DNA from: Betaproteobacteria bacterium
GTDB lineage: Bacteria > Pseudomonadota > Gammaproteobacteria > Burkholderiales > Rhodocyclaceae
Direction of reading: 5' to 3'
DNA: 5,766 bases
NCBI GenBank assembly: GCA_016880375.1
Contig: JAEHDO010000180.1
Span: forward strand, 1 to 5,766
Shown here: one piece after another, positions 1-5,766 of the stretch
Layout of the letters: every line of letters starts with the position of its first letter
Position numbering within the stretch: the first letter of the stretch is position 1
Notes under the pieces: generated by a model
Seen by the model: only the letters and a program-made list of their open reading frames with translations
Databases searched by the model: none
Told to the model about the DNA's origin: nothing
Position numbers and translations under genes: made by a program

Positions 1-2270
1 GCGGCGTGCGACTTGTTGAAGCCGTAGCCGGCGAAGCTCTCCATGGTGTCGAAGATCTCGTTGGCCTTGTCGGCGCCGATGCCGTTCCCGGCCGCCCCGG
101 CAACGAAGATCTCGCGCTGCTGGGCCATTTCCTCGGGCTTCTTCTTGCCCATGGCGCGGCGCAGCAGGTCGGCACCGCCGAGCGAATAGCCGGCCACCAC
201 CTGGGCGGCCTGCATCACCTGTTCCTGGTAAACCATGATGCCGTAGGTGTTGCCGACCACCCGCTCGAGCAGCGGGTGCGGATAGGCGATGCGCTCGCGG
301 CCGTGCTTGCGGGCGATGAAGTTGGGGATGAAATCCATCGGCCCCGGGCGGTAGAGCGCATTCAGGGCGATGAGGTCTTCCAGCCGGTCGGGCTTCGCCT
401 GCACCAGCGTCTCCTTCATGCCGCGCGATTCGAACTGGAACACCGCCGTGGTGTTGGCCGTCTTGAAGATGCGTTCGTAGGTCGGCTTGTCGTCGAGGGG
501 CAGGCGATCCAGGACGATGTCCGTCTCCTCGACCTCCTTCACGAAGCGCACCGCCTCGGCGAGGATGGTCAGGGTGCGCAGGCCGAGGAAGTCGAACTTC
601 ACCAGGCCGGCGCGCTCGACGTCGTCCTTGTCGAACTGGCTCACCGCCGACTCGGCGCCGCCCGCCGAATAGAGCGGGCAGAAGTCGGTCAGCCTGCCCG
701 GCGCGATGAGCACGCCGCCGGCGTGCATGCCGACGTTGCGCGTCAGTCCCTCCAGCTTTTCCGCCAGCGCCAGCAGCTCGCGGATCTCCTCCTCGCGCCC
801 GGCGCGCTCGTTGATGGCCGGCTCCTTTTCGCGCGCGGCCTTCAGCGTGATCCCCAGCTCGTTGGGGATCAGCTTGGCGAACTGGTCGACGAAGTTGAAG
901 CCGAGGTCGAGCACGCGGCCGACGTCGCGGATCACCGCCTTGGCCGCCATCGTGCCGAAGGTGGCGATCTGCGAGACGGCGTGGCCGCCGTATTTGCGCT
1001 TGACGTAGTCGATGACGCGGTCGCGGCCCTCCTGGCAGAAGTCGATGTCGAAGTCCGGCATCGACACCCGCTCCGGATTGAGGAAGCGCTCGAACAGCAG
1101 CTCATAGCGCAGCGGATCGAGATCGGTGATGCCGAGCGAGTAGGCCACCAGCGAGCCGGCGCCCGAGCCGCGGCCCGGACCGACCGGCACGCCATTCTGC
1201 TTGGCCCAGTTGATGAAGTCGGCGACGATGAGGAAGTAGCCGGGGAAGCCCATCTGCTGGATGGTCCTGCACTCGAAGGCGAGGCGCTCGGCATACTCGG
1301 GACGCTTGCGCTGGCGTTCGGCGGCATCGGGATAGAGCTGCGCCAGGCGCCGTTCCAGGCCTGCCTGCGCCTGCTGCGTCAGGTAATCGTCGAGGGTGAC
1401 GCCCTCGGGCACGGGAAACTGCGGCAGCTGGTTCTTCCCTAACTCGAGCGACAGGTTGCAGCGGCGCGCGATCTCGACCGAATTCTCCAGCGCCTCGGGC
1501 AAATCGGCGAAGAGCGCCTGCATCTCGGCCTGGGTCTTGAAATACTGTTCTTCGGTGAACTGCTTCGGCCGGCGCGGATCGGCCAGCACGTAGCCCTCGG
1601 CGATGCACACCCGCGCCTCGTGGGCCTTGAAGTCGTCGCGCTCGATGAACTGCAGCGGATGCGTCGCCACCACCGGCAGGTTCAGTTGCGCCGCCAGCGC
1701 CACGCTCGCCGTGATCATCGGTTCGGCCTGCGGCTGGCCGAAACGCTGCAATTCGATGTAGTAGCTGTCGGGAAACAGGCGTGCCCACTCGCGCGCCGCA
1801 GCCTCGGCCTGGGCGGCACTGCCCATCAGAAGCGCCTGGCCGACATCGCCCTGCGCCGCGCCGGACAGCGCGATCAGGCCGGCATTGTCGCCGGCGGCAA
1901 AGGCGGCGCGCGAAATTTCGGCCCGGCCGCGGCTGCGCGGCCCGAGATAGGCCTGGGTCAGCAGTTCGCACAGGCGCAGGTAGCCGGCGCGGTTCTTCAC
2001 CAGCAGCAGCAGGCGCGCCGGCCGGTCGCGGTCGCTGGCAGCGGCGACAGGTTCCACCCAGGCGTCACAGCCGATGATCGGCTTCAGGCCGCGGCTGCGC
2101 GCGCCGCTGTAGAACTTGACCATGCCGAAGAGGTTGGCCAGATCGGTCAGCGCCAGTGCCGGCATGCCGTCGCCGGCGGCCCTGGCGATGGCTTCGTCGA
2201 GCCGGACCATGCCGTCGGCTATGGAGTATTCGCTGTGCAGGCGGAGATGGACGAAGGCAGGGGACGGCAT
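1..2270 (-). CDS. dnaE: DNA polymerase III subunit alpha, N-terminal ~756 residues (partial, runs off left edge)
   Basis: This is the catalytic subunit of the replicative DNA polymerase III holoenzyme, which synthesises DNA at the replication fork. The reading frame is open from the ATG at 2270 to the window edge. The N-terminus starts MPSPAFVHLRLHSEYS, matching the E. coli DnaE start, and opens the PHP domain. The polymerase core follows, with a GPGRGSGAGS block, then PDFDIDF carrying catalytic Asp408 and Asp410 (E. coli D401/D403), and VKFDFLGL carrying the third Asp, Asp560 (E. coli D555). Further conserved blocks are NVGMHAGGVLIAP, ALYRPGP, YQEQVMQ, LRRAMGKKKPEEM and, at the edge, FAGYGFNKSHA. 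About 400 C-terminal residues (clamp-binding, OB-fold and tau-binding parts) lie outside. An in-frame ATG 12 codons upstream (2306) adds residues absent from E. coli DnaE, so 2270 is preferred. There is no Shine-Dalgarno sequence before either ATG. The identification is near certain; the start is likely. Confidence 0.97.
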   Translation of the reverse strand, partial: MPSPAFVHLRLHSEYSIADGMVRLDEAIARAAGDGMPALALTDLANLFGMVKFYSGARSRGLKPIIGCDAWVEPVAAASDRDRPARLLLLVKNRAGYLRLCELLTQAYLGPRSRGRAEISRAAFAAGDNAGLIALSGAAQGDVGQALLMGSAAQAEAAAREWARLFPDSYYIELQRFGQPQAEPMITASVALAAQLNLPVVATHPLQFIERDDFKAHEARVCIAEGYVLADPRRPKQFTEEQYFKTQAEMQALFADLPEALENSVEIARRCNLSLELGKNQLPQFPVPEGVTLDDYLTQQAQAGLERRLAQLYPDAAERQRKRPEYAERLAFECRTIQQMGFPGYFLIVADFINWAKQNGVPVGPGRGSGAGSLVAYSLGITDLDPLRYELLFERFLNPERVSMPDFDIDFCQEGRDRVIDYVKRKYGGHAVSQIATFGTMAAKAVIRDVGRVLDLGFNFVDQFAKLIPNELGITLKAAREKEPAINERAGREEEIRELLALAEKLEGLTRNVGMHAGGVLIAPGRLTDFCPLYSAGGAESAVSQFDKDDVERAGLVKFDFLGLRTLTILAEAVRFVKEVEETDIVLDRLPLDDKPTYERIFKTANTTAVFQFESRGMKETLVQAKPDRLEDLIALNALYRPGPMDFIPNFIARKHGRERIAYPHPLLERVVGNTYGIMVYQEQVMQAAQVVAGYSLGGADLLRRAMGKKKPEEMAQQREIFVAGAAGNGIGADKANEIFDTMESFAGYGFNKSHA

Positions 2271-2306
2271 GGACTGTATTTTAGAACTGAAGCCGCTCCC
2301 GGTCAT
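2271..2306 (-). promoter_or_regulatory. Candidate sigma70 promoter of dnaE, giving a leaderless or nearly leaderless mRNA
   Basis: On the minus strand, a -35 element ATGACC (2306-2301, 4/6 to consensus) and a -10 element TAAAAT (2283-2278, 5/6) are separated by exactly 17 bp. Only seven bases, ACAGTCC, lie between the -10 box and the dnaE ATG, so transcription would be expected to start at or one base before the start codon. The absence of a Shine-Dalgarno sequence agrees with this. The match is by eye. A more upstream promoter producing a longer leader is not excluded; a TATATT lies at 2327-2322 but has no good -35 partner. Confidence 0.5.
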
Positions 2307-2323
2307 GCCGCTTGCAGCTGAAA

Positions 2324-2329
2324 TATACT
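2324..2329 (+). promoter_or_regulatory. Candidate -10 element for the EamA transporter gene
   Basis: TATACT matches the sigma70 -10 consensus at 5 of 6 positions and lies 38 bp upstream of the transporter ATG, a normal leader length. No convincing -35 hexamer lies 16-18 bp upstream; TTGCAG at 2312-2317 is too close. If used, this promoter would sit about 20 bp from the divergent dnaE promoter, so the two polymerases could interfere with each other. Weak evidence. Confidence 0.3.
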
Positions 2330-2366
2330 GGACGCCAGCAAGAAAAAAGGATTGACAGGATTGGAT

Positions 2367-3239
2367 ATGACCGAGCGGCACAGCTCGATGGCCCTGGTCG
2401 CGCTTTTCGCCGGCGCGATCGGCATTGCCTTCGCGCCGATCTTCGTGCGCCTGTCCGAGGTGGGCCCGGTGGCGACCGCCTTCTGGCGGCTGCTGCTGGC
2501 GCTGCCGCTGCTTGTCTTCTGGATGGCGCTCCAGGAACGGGGCAAGAAGCAGGCCGCCGCCCGTCCGGCGTGGCCGATGGCCGTGCTGGCCGGCCTCTTT
2601 TTCGCGGCGGACCTGGCTGTCTGGCACTGGTCGATCCGCCTCACCAGCGTCGCCAACGCCACATTCCTCGCCAATCTCGCGCCGGTTGCGGTCACGCTTG
2701 GCGCCTGGGTCCTCCTCGGCGAGCGCGCCAGGCCCGTCTTCTTTGCCGGGATGCTGCTGTCGCTGGCGGGGGCAGCGCTGCTGATGGGCGCGAACGTCGG
2801 CGGCCCGGGATCGGTCCTGCTCGGCGACGGCCTCGGCATGCTGACGGCGGTTTTCTATGCCGGCTACCAGCTGTGCGTCAAACGCTTGCGCGACACGCAG
2901 TCGACCGCGCACATCATGTTCGCAAGCGGCGCGGCCTGTGCCACGGTCCTGCTGCCGACGGCGCTGCTCATGGGGGAAACGATTTTGCCGGCGAGCCTGG
3001 CTGGGTGGGGCGTGCTGCTCGGCCTCGCGCTGGTGTGCCAGCTTGCCGGGCAGGGCCTGATCACCTATGCGGTGGCGCACCTGCCGGCGAGCTTCTCCTC
3101 GGTCAGCCTGCTGCTGCAGCCGGTGGCCGCGGCCGGATTCGCCTGGCTGCTGTTCGGCGAAGCGCTTGCCGCCCTGCAGTGGCTCGGCGCCGCCGCGGTG
3201 CTGGCCGGCATCTGGCTGGCCCGCCGCGGCACGAACTAG
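2367..3239 (+). CDS. EamA/DMT-family transporter (10 transmembrane helices)
   Basis: This is a 290-residue inner-membrane protein of the drug/metabolite transporter superfamily, whose members move small metabolites such as amino acids or other organic solutes, usually outward; the substrate cannot be told from sequence. Two EamA repeats are visible, at about residues 9-140 and 152-285. Each is made of hydrophobic helices, and repeat one ends in the typical WHWSIRLTSVANATFLANLAPV-type region (about 86-107) followed by LLGER (117-121). The second repeat carries the equivalent YAVAHLPASFSSVSLLLQP and LLFGE. The length fits the family (about 280-310). The ATG at 2367 is chosen because AGGA (2357-2360) sits 6 bp upstream; the in-frame TTG at 2352 has no properly spaced ribosome site. 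The gene is divergent from dnaE and ends tail-to-tail on the flavoprotein gene with overlapping stop codons. No functional link to either neighbour is evident. Confidence 0.93.
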   Translation: MTERHSSMALVALFAGAIGIAFAPIFVRLSEVGPVATAFWRLLLALPLLVFWMALQERGKKQAAARPAWPMAVLAGLFFAADLAVWHWSIRLTSVANATFLANLAPVAVTLGAWVLLGERARPVFFAGMLLSLAGAALLMGANVGGPGSVLLGDGLGMLTAVFYAGYQLCVKRLRDTQSTAHIMFASGAACATVLLPTALLMGETILPASLAGWGVLLGLALVCQLAGQGLITYAVAHLPASFSSVSLLLQPVAAAGFAWLLFGEALAALQWLGAAAVLAGIWLARRGTN

Positions 3240-3802
3240 CTTCGGCTGTAGCGCAACGCTGCCTCTGCGACGCGCTTGCCCAGATGCGCGGCGGTCTTCA
3301 GGTCGCTCTCGAGCATGCCGTCGGCGCCCTGGTCGACGTTCGACTGCGCCATTGCGCCGGAGAAGCTGCCGAGGCGGTTGAGGTCGTCAACAGAACCCTT
3401 GCTGTTGTTGTTGCCGGGCATGAGTCCCAGGCTGACCCAGAGCATGCCGTGCTGATTGGCGAAGACCATGAGCTGGATCAGCGAGTTGAGCTTGTCGCCG
3501 CTCTGGCTGCCGGAGTTGGTGAAGCCGGCCGCCAGCTTGTCCTTCCAGGCCGAGGAGAACCAGGCCTTGGAACTGTCGTCCATGAACTTCTTGAAGGCCG
3601 CCGAGACGCTGCCCATGTAGGTCGGCGCGCCGAAGACGATCGCGTCGGCCGCCGCCAGGTCGTCCCAGCGCCGATCGACGTCGGCCACCGGGATCAGGTG
3701 CGCCATCACGCCTCCAACCGCCGCCGCGCCCTCGGCCACCGCCTTCGCCTGGCGCTCGGTATGGCCGTAACCGCTGTGATACACCACTGCCACTTTCTTC
3801 AT
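3236..3802 (-). CDS. Flavodoxin-fold / WrbA-like NAD(P)H:quinone or FMN reductase family protein
   Basis: This is a 188-residue soluble cytoplasmic protein with a single flavodoxin-like domain. The N-terminus VAVVYHSGYGHT (residues 4-15) is the first beta strand plus the FMN phosphate-binding loop. GAPTYMGSVSAAFKKFMD (58-75) is the second flavin-binding loop typical of WrbA and related NADPH-dependent FMN reductases. A segment around 92-135 with GFTNSGSQSG and a late Gly/Asn-rich loop corresponds to the region that contacts the isoalloxazine ring. WrbA of E. coli (198 aa) is an NADH:quinone oxidoreductase, but this protein is divergent enough that only the family is assigned. The start at 3802 is supported by AAGGAG (3815-3810) with 7-bp spacing; the open frame upstream is a shadow of the pirin gene. 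It follows the pirin gene by 13 bp and is surely co-transcribed with it. Its TAG stop overlaps that of the convergent transporter. Confidence 0.92.
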   Translation of the reverse strand: MKKVAVVYHSGYGHTERQAKAVAEGAAAVGGVMAHLIPVADVDRRWDDLAAADAIVFGAPTYMGSVSAAFKKFMDDSSKAWFSSAWKDKLAAGFTNSGSQSGDKLNSLIQLMVFANQHGMLWVSLGLMPGNNNSKGSVDDLNRLGSFSGAMAQSNVDQGADGMLESDLKTAAHLGKRVAEAALRYSRS

Positions 3803-3815
3803 TGCCTTGCTCCTT

Positions 3816-4514
<699 letters not shown>

Positions 4515-4550
4515 GGTTTTCTCCTTTCTCTGTTCAAACGCATTCATCGA

Positions 4551-4579
4551 TTGACGCCATCGTAATTCCTGACTAATCT
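4551..4579 (+). promoter_or_regulatory. Candidate promoter of the lysR-type gene
   Basis: TTGACG (4551-4556, 5/6 to the -35 consensus) is followed after exactly 17 bp by TAATCT (4574-4579), a weak -10 that keeps the conserved first, second and last bases. The -10 hexamer lies inside the central palindrome, so a protein bound there should block it, which would fit autorepression. An alternative pair, TTAAAA (4582-4587) and TATCGT (4605-4610), is also spaced 17 bp. Both are by-eye calls. Confidence 0.35.
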
Positions 4580-4595
4580 GATTAAAAGCGAATTA
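4563..4595. promoter_or_regulatory. Nested palindrome in the pirin-lysR spacer, probable regulator operator
   Basis: Two inverted repeats share one centre at 4579. The inner pair is TAATC/GATTA (4574-4578 and 4580-4584) around a single T. The outer pair is TAATTC/GAATTA (4563-4568 and 4590-4595). The TAAT half-elements are 11 bp apart on each side, so they fall on the same face of the helix. This is the arrangement expected of a dimer or tetramer operator. The divergent LysR-type protein is the natural candidate ligand. The structure is directly visible; the binding partner is inferred. Confidence 0.6.
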
Positions 4596-4608
4596 TTTCG
4601 GGCCTATC

Positions 4609-4625
4609 GTTCAATTATTTTCAAC
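4609..4625. promoter_or_regulatory. T-N11-A LysR-type box abutting the regulator start codon
   Basis: GTT at 4609-4611 and AAC at 4623-4625 form a dyad enclosing 11 bp, with further symmetric AA/TT pairs inside (4613-4614 with 4620-4621). This fits the T-N11-A partial dyad typical of LysR-family recognition sites. It ends at the base before the regulator's ATG (4626), where binding would hinder the regulator's own expression. It may pair with the palindrome at 4563-4595 as the second half of a tetramer site. Confidence 0.45.
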
Positions 4626-5576
4626 ATGCGAATTTCCCTCGACGCCCTGCAGATCCTCGACGCCATCGACACGCGCGGCAGCTTCGCCGCGGCGGCCGAG
4701 GCGCTGCACCGCGTGCCCTCGGCGCTGACCCACGCCATCCAGAAACTGGAGGACGACCTCGCCGTGACGCTGTTCGTGCGCCAGGGCCGCCGCGCCGTGC
4801 TGACGCCGGCCGGCCGGCTGCTGCTCGAGGAGGGCCGCCACCTGCTCAGCGCCGCCGGCGAACTGGAATGCCGCGTCAAGCGCATCGCCACCGGCTGGGA
4901 GCACGAGCTGCGCATCGCCGTCGAGGCGGTGCTCGACCTGAATGCGCTGTGGCCCCTGATCGGGGCGTTCTACAAGCAGATGTCCGGCACCCGGCTGCGC
5001 CTGTCCACCGAGGTGCTCGGCGGTTGCTGGGACGCGCTGGCGACGCGGCGCGCCGACCTCGCCATCGGCGCGCCCGGCGACATGCCGCCAGGCGGCGGCT
5101 ACCGCACGCAAGCCCTCGGCCGCTCGCAGCCGGTGTTCGCGGTGGCGCCCGGCCACCCGCTGGCGAAGATGCGCGAGCCGATACCTGCCGCCGAACTGCT
5201 CAAGCACCGCGCCGTGGTGATTGCCGACACCTCGCGCCAGTTGCTGGCGCGCACGGCAGGGCTGCTCTCGGGACAGGACACGCTGGTGGTGCCGGATTTC
5301 GCCGCCAAGCTGGCGGCGCAGGTCGCCGGCCTGGGCGTGGGCCACCTGCCGCTGCCGCTCGCCGCGCCGGAAATCGCCGCCGGCCGGCTGGTGGCGAAGC
5401 GCACCACCGAGGCGGCGCCCGACCTGCCGCTGCACGTCGCCTGGCGCAGCGATCACGAAGGGCTGGCGCTGTCGTGGTTCCTGGAACGGCTGGGGGATGA
5501 AGCCTTGCGGGCGCGCCTGCTGGGCGAGGCGCCGAAGAAGCGCGCTACTCGTGCGGGGCGTTCACCCAGTCGATGA
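4626..5576 (+). CDS. LysR-family transcriptional regulator, YhaJ-like
   Basis: This is a 316-residue LysR-type transcriptional regulator. The N-terminal winged helix-turn-helix is clear (about residues 4-62): LDALQILDAIDTRGSFAAAA, then RVPSALTHAIQKLEDDL and LTPAGRLLLEEG. It aligns well with E. coli YhaJ (from memory), including the unusual RVPSAL recognition helix where many LysR proteins have QPALS-type sequence, and the GWEHELRIAVEAVL segment opening the effector-binding domain (about 90-300). YhaJ responds to aromatic or quinone-like breakdown products of dinitrotoluene. A similar ligand class here is inference. The basic tail (APKKRATRAGR) extends beyond the usual end and is the part that overlaps the convergent ParA gene by 32 bp. 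No Shine-Dalgarno sequence precedes the ATG; the leader is AT-rich. It is divergent from the pirin-flavoprotein operon, which it likely controls, and probably regulates itself. Confidence 0.94.
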   Translation: MRISLDALQILDAIDTRGSFAAAAEALHRVPSALTHAIQKLEDDLAVTLFVRQGRRAVLTPAGRLLLEEGRHLLSAAGELECRVKRIATGWEHELRIAVEAVLDLNALWPLIGAFYKQMSGTRLRLSTEVLGGCWDALATRRADLAIGAPGDMPPGGGYRTQALGRSQPVFAVAPGHPLAKMREPIPAAELLKHRAVVIADTSRQLLARTAGLLSGQDTLVVPDFAAKLAAQVAGLGVGHLPLPLAAPEIAAGRLVAKRTTEAAPDLPLHVAWRSDHEGLALSWFLERLGDEALRARLLGEAPKKRATRAGRSPSR

Positions 5577-5766
5577 TGCCCTGCCACTGCGGCAGGTCCT
5601 TCTCGGCGCGCGCGGGCGAGAGGTCGAACAGGGTCAGGCCGTGCGCGGCGGCCTGGACGTAGGTCTGGGTGTCGCGCAGGAAGCCGAGCACCGGCACGTC
5701 GAGGCCCTCGACGAAGCGCTCCAGCTCGTGCGCCGCCCGCGTGCGCGCATCGACGCGCATGCCGAC
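5545..5766 (-). CDS. ParA/MinD-like ATPase, C-terminal 73 residues (partial, enters from right edge)
   Basis: The frame is open to the window edge, and the two codons before the internal Met (Val-Gly) show that this Met (5760) is not the start; VGMRVDARTRAA resembles the strand and Asn/Arg-Val motif near the end of ParA-type ATPases. The following LDVPVLGFLRDTQTYVQAAAHGLTLFDL matches the typical C-terminal region of betaproteobacterial ParA-family proteins (lg.P.l..LRD...Y..A...G...f.l). The Walker A (deviant KGG-type) and Walker B motifs would lie outside the window, so ATPase activity and a role in plasmid/chromosome partition or protein positioning cannot be judged. Its TAG stop (5545-5547) lies inside the end of the lysR-type gene. 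The family call is fairly confident; the function is not. Confidence 0.75.
   Translation of the reverse strand, partial: VGMRVDARTRAAHELERFVEGLDVPVLGFLRDTQTYVQAAAHGLTLFDLSPARAEKDLPQWQGIIDWVNAPHE

Noticed and set aside
6..1442. A 478-codon plus-strand open frame
   Set aside because: It lies entirely antisense to dnaE. Its sequence is low-complexity, rich in Leu, Val, Ala, Glu, Asp and His as expected of a GC-rich shadow, while the opposite strand encodes all conserved DnaE motifs.
2328..2338. Short hairpin CTGG-ACG-CCAG between dnaE and the transporter
   Set aside because: The stem is only 4 bp and no U-run follows on the relevant side to make it a terminator; this is likely chance.
4611..5456. 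A 281-codon minus-strand open frame over the LysR-type gene
   Set aside because: It is a shadow of the regulator: the plus-strand frame has a clear HTH and effector domain, while this one is Gln/Arg/Gly/Ala-rich with no family resemblance.

Overview
The window is GC-rich, densely coded DNA (roughly two-thirds G+C by eye), almost certainly from a proteobacterial chromosome. The DnaE sequence closely resembles the E. coli replicative polymerase type, and the composition fits a betaproteobacterium, possibly of the Azoarcus/Thauera-like Rhodocyclales. The genus is a guess, because no rRNA or other marker is present.

Layout: (1) positions 1-2270, minus strand, hold the first ~756 codons of dnaE, the replicative DNA polymerase III alpha subunit, which runs off the left edge. 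It had to be read by hand because the frame has no stop inside the window. (2) A 96-bp divergent spacer (2271-2366) has a good candidate dnaE promoter placed so close to the ATG that the message would be leaderless. (3) 2367-3239, plus strand, is an EamA/DMT-family ten-helix exporter. (4) 3236-4514, minus strand, is a tight two-gene operon, a YhhW-type pirin (metal-binding bicupin) followed 13 bp later by a flavodoxin-fold/WrbA-like flavoprotein. (5) A 111-bp AT-rich divergent spacer (4515-4625) carries a nested palindrome, helically phased ATTA/TAAT elements and a T-N11-A LysR-type box. (6) 4626-5576, plus strand, is a LysR-type regulator resembling E. coli YhaJ. (7) 5545-5766, minus strand, is the C-terminal end of a ParA/MinD-like ATPase that enters from the right edge.

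How the genes work together: dnaE is housekeeping and the EamA transporter is a divergent neighbour with no evident functional link. The LysR-pirin-flavoprotein cluster looks like a small redox or quinone/aromatic-stress module, in which the regulator is divergent from, and probably controls, a pirin (quercetinase-type) and an FMN-type reductase. The gene families are all known. The least ordinary features are the regulatory spacers and the extreme 3' packing: two convergent genes end on the same CTAG, and another convergent pair overlaps by 32 bp. I see no mobile element, CRISPR array, RNA gene or new defence system in this window.
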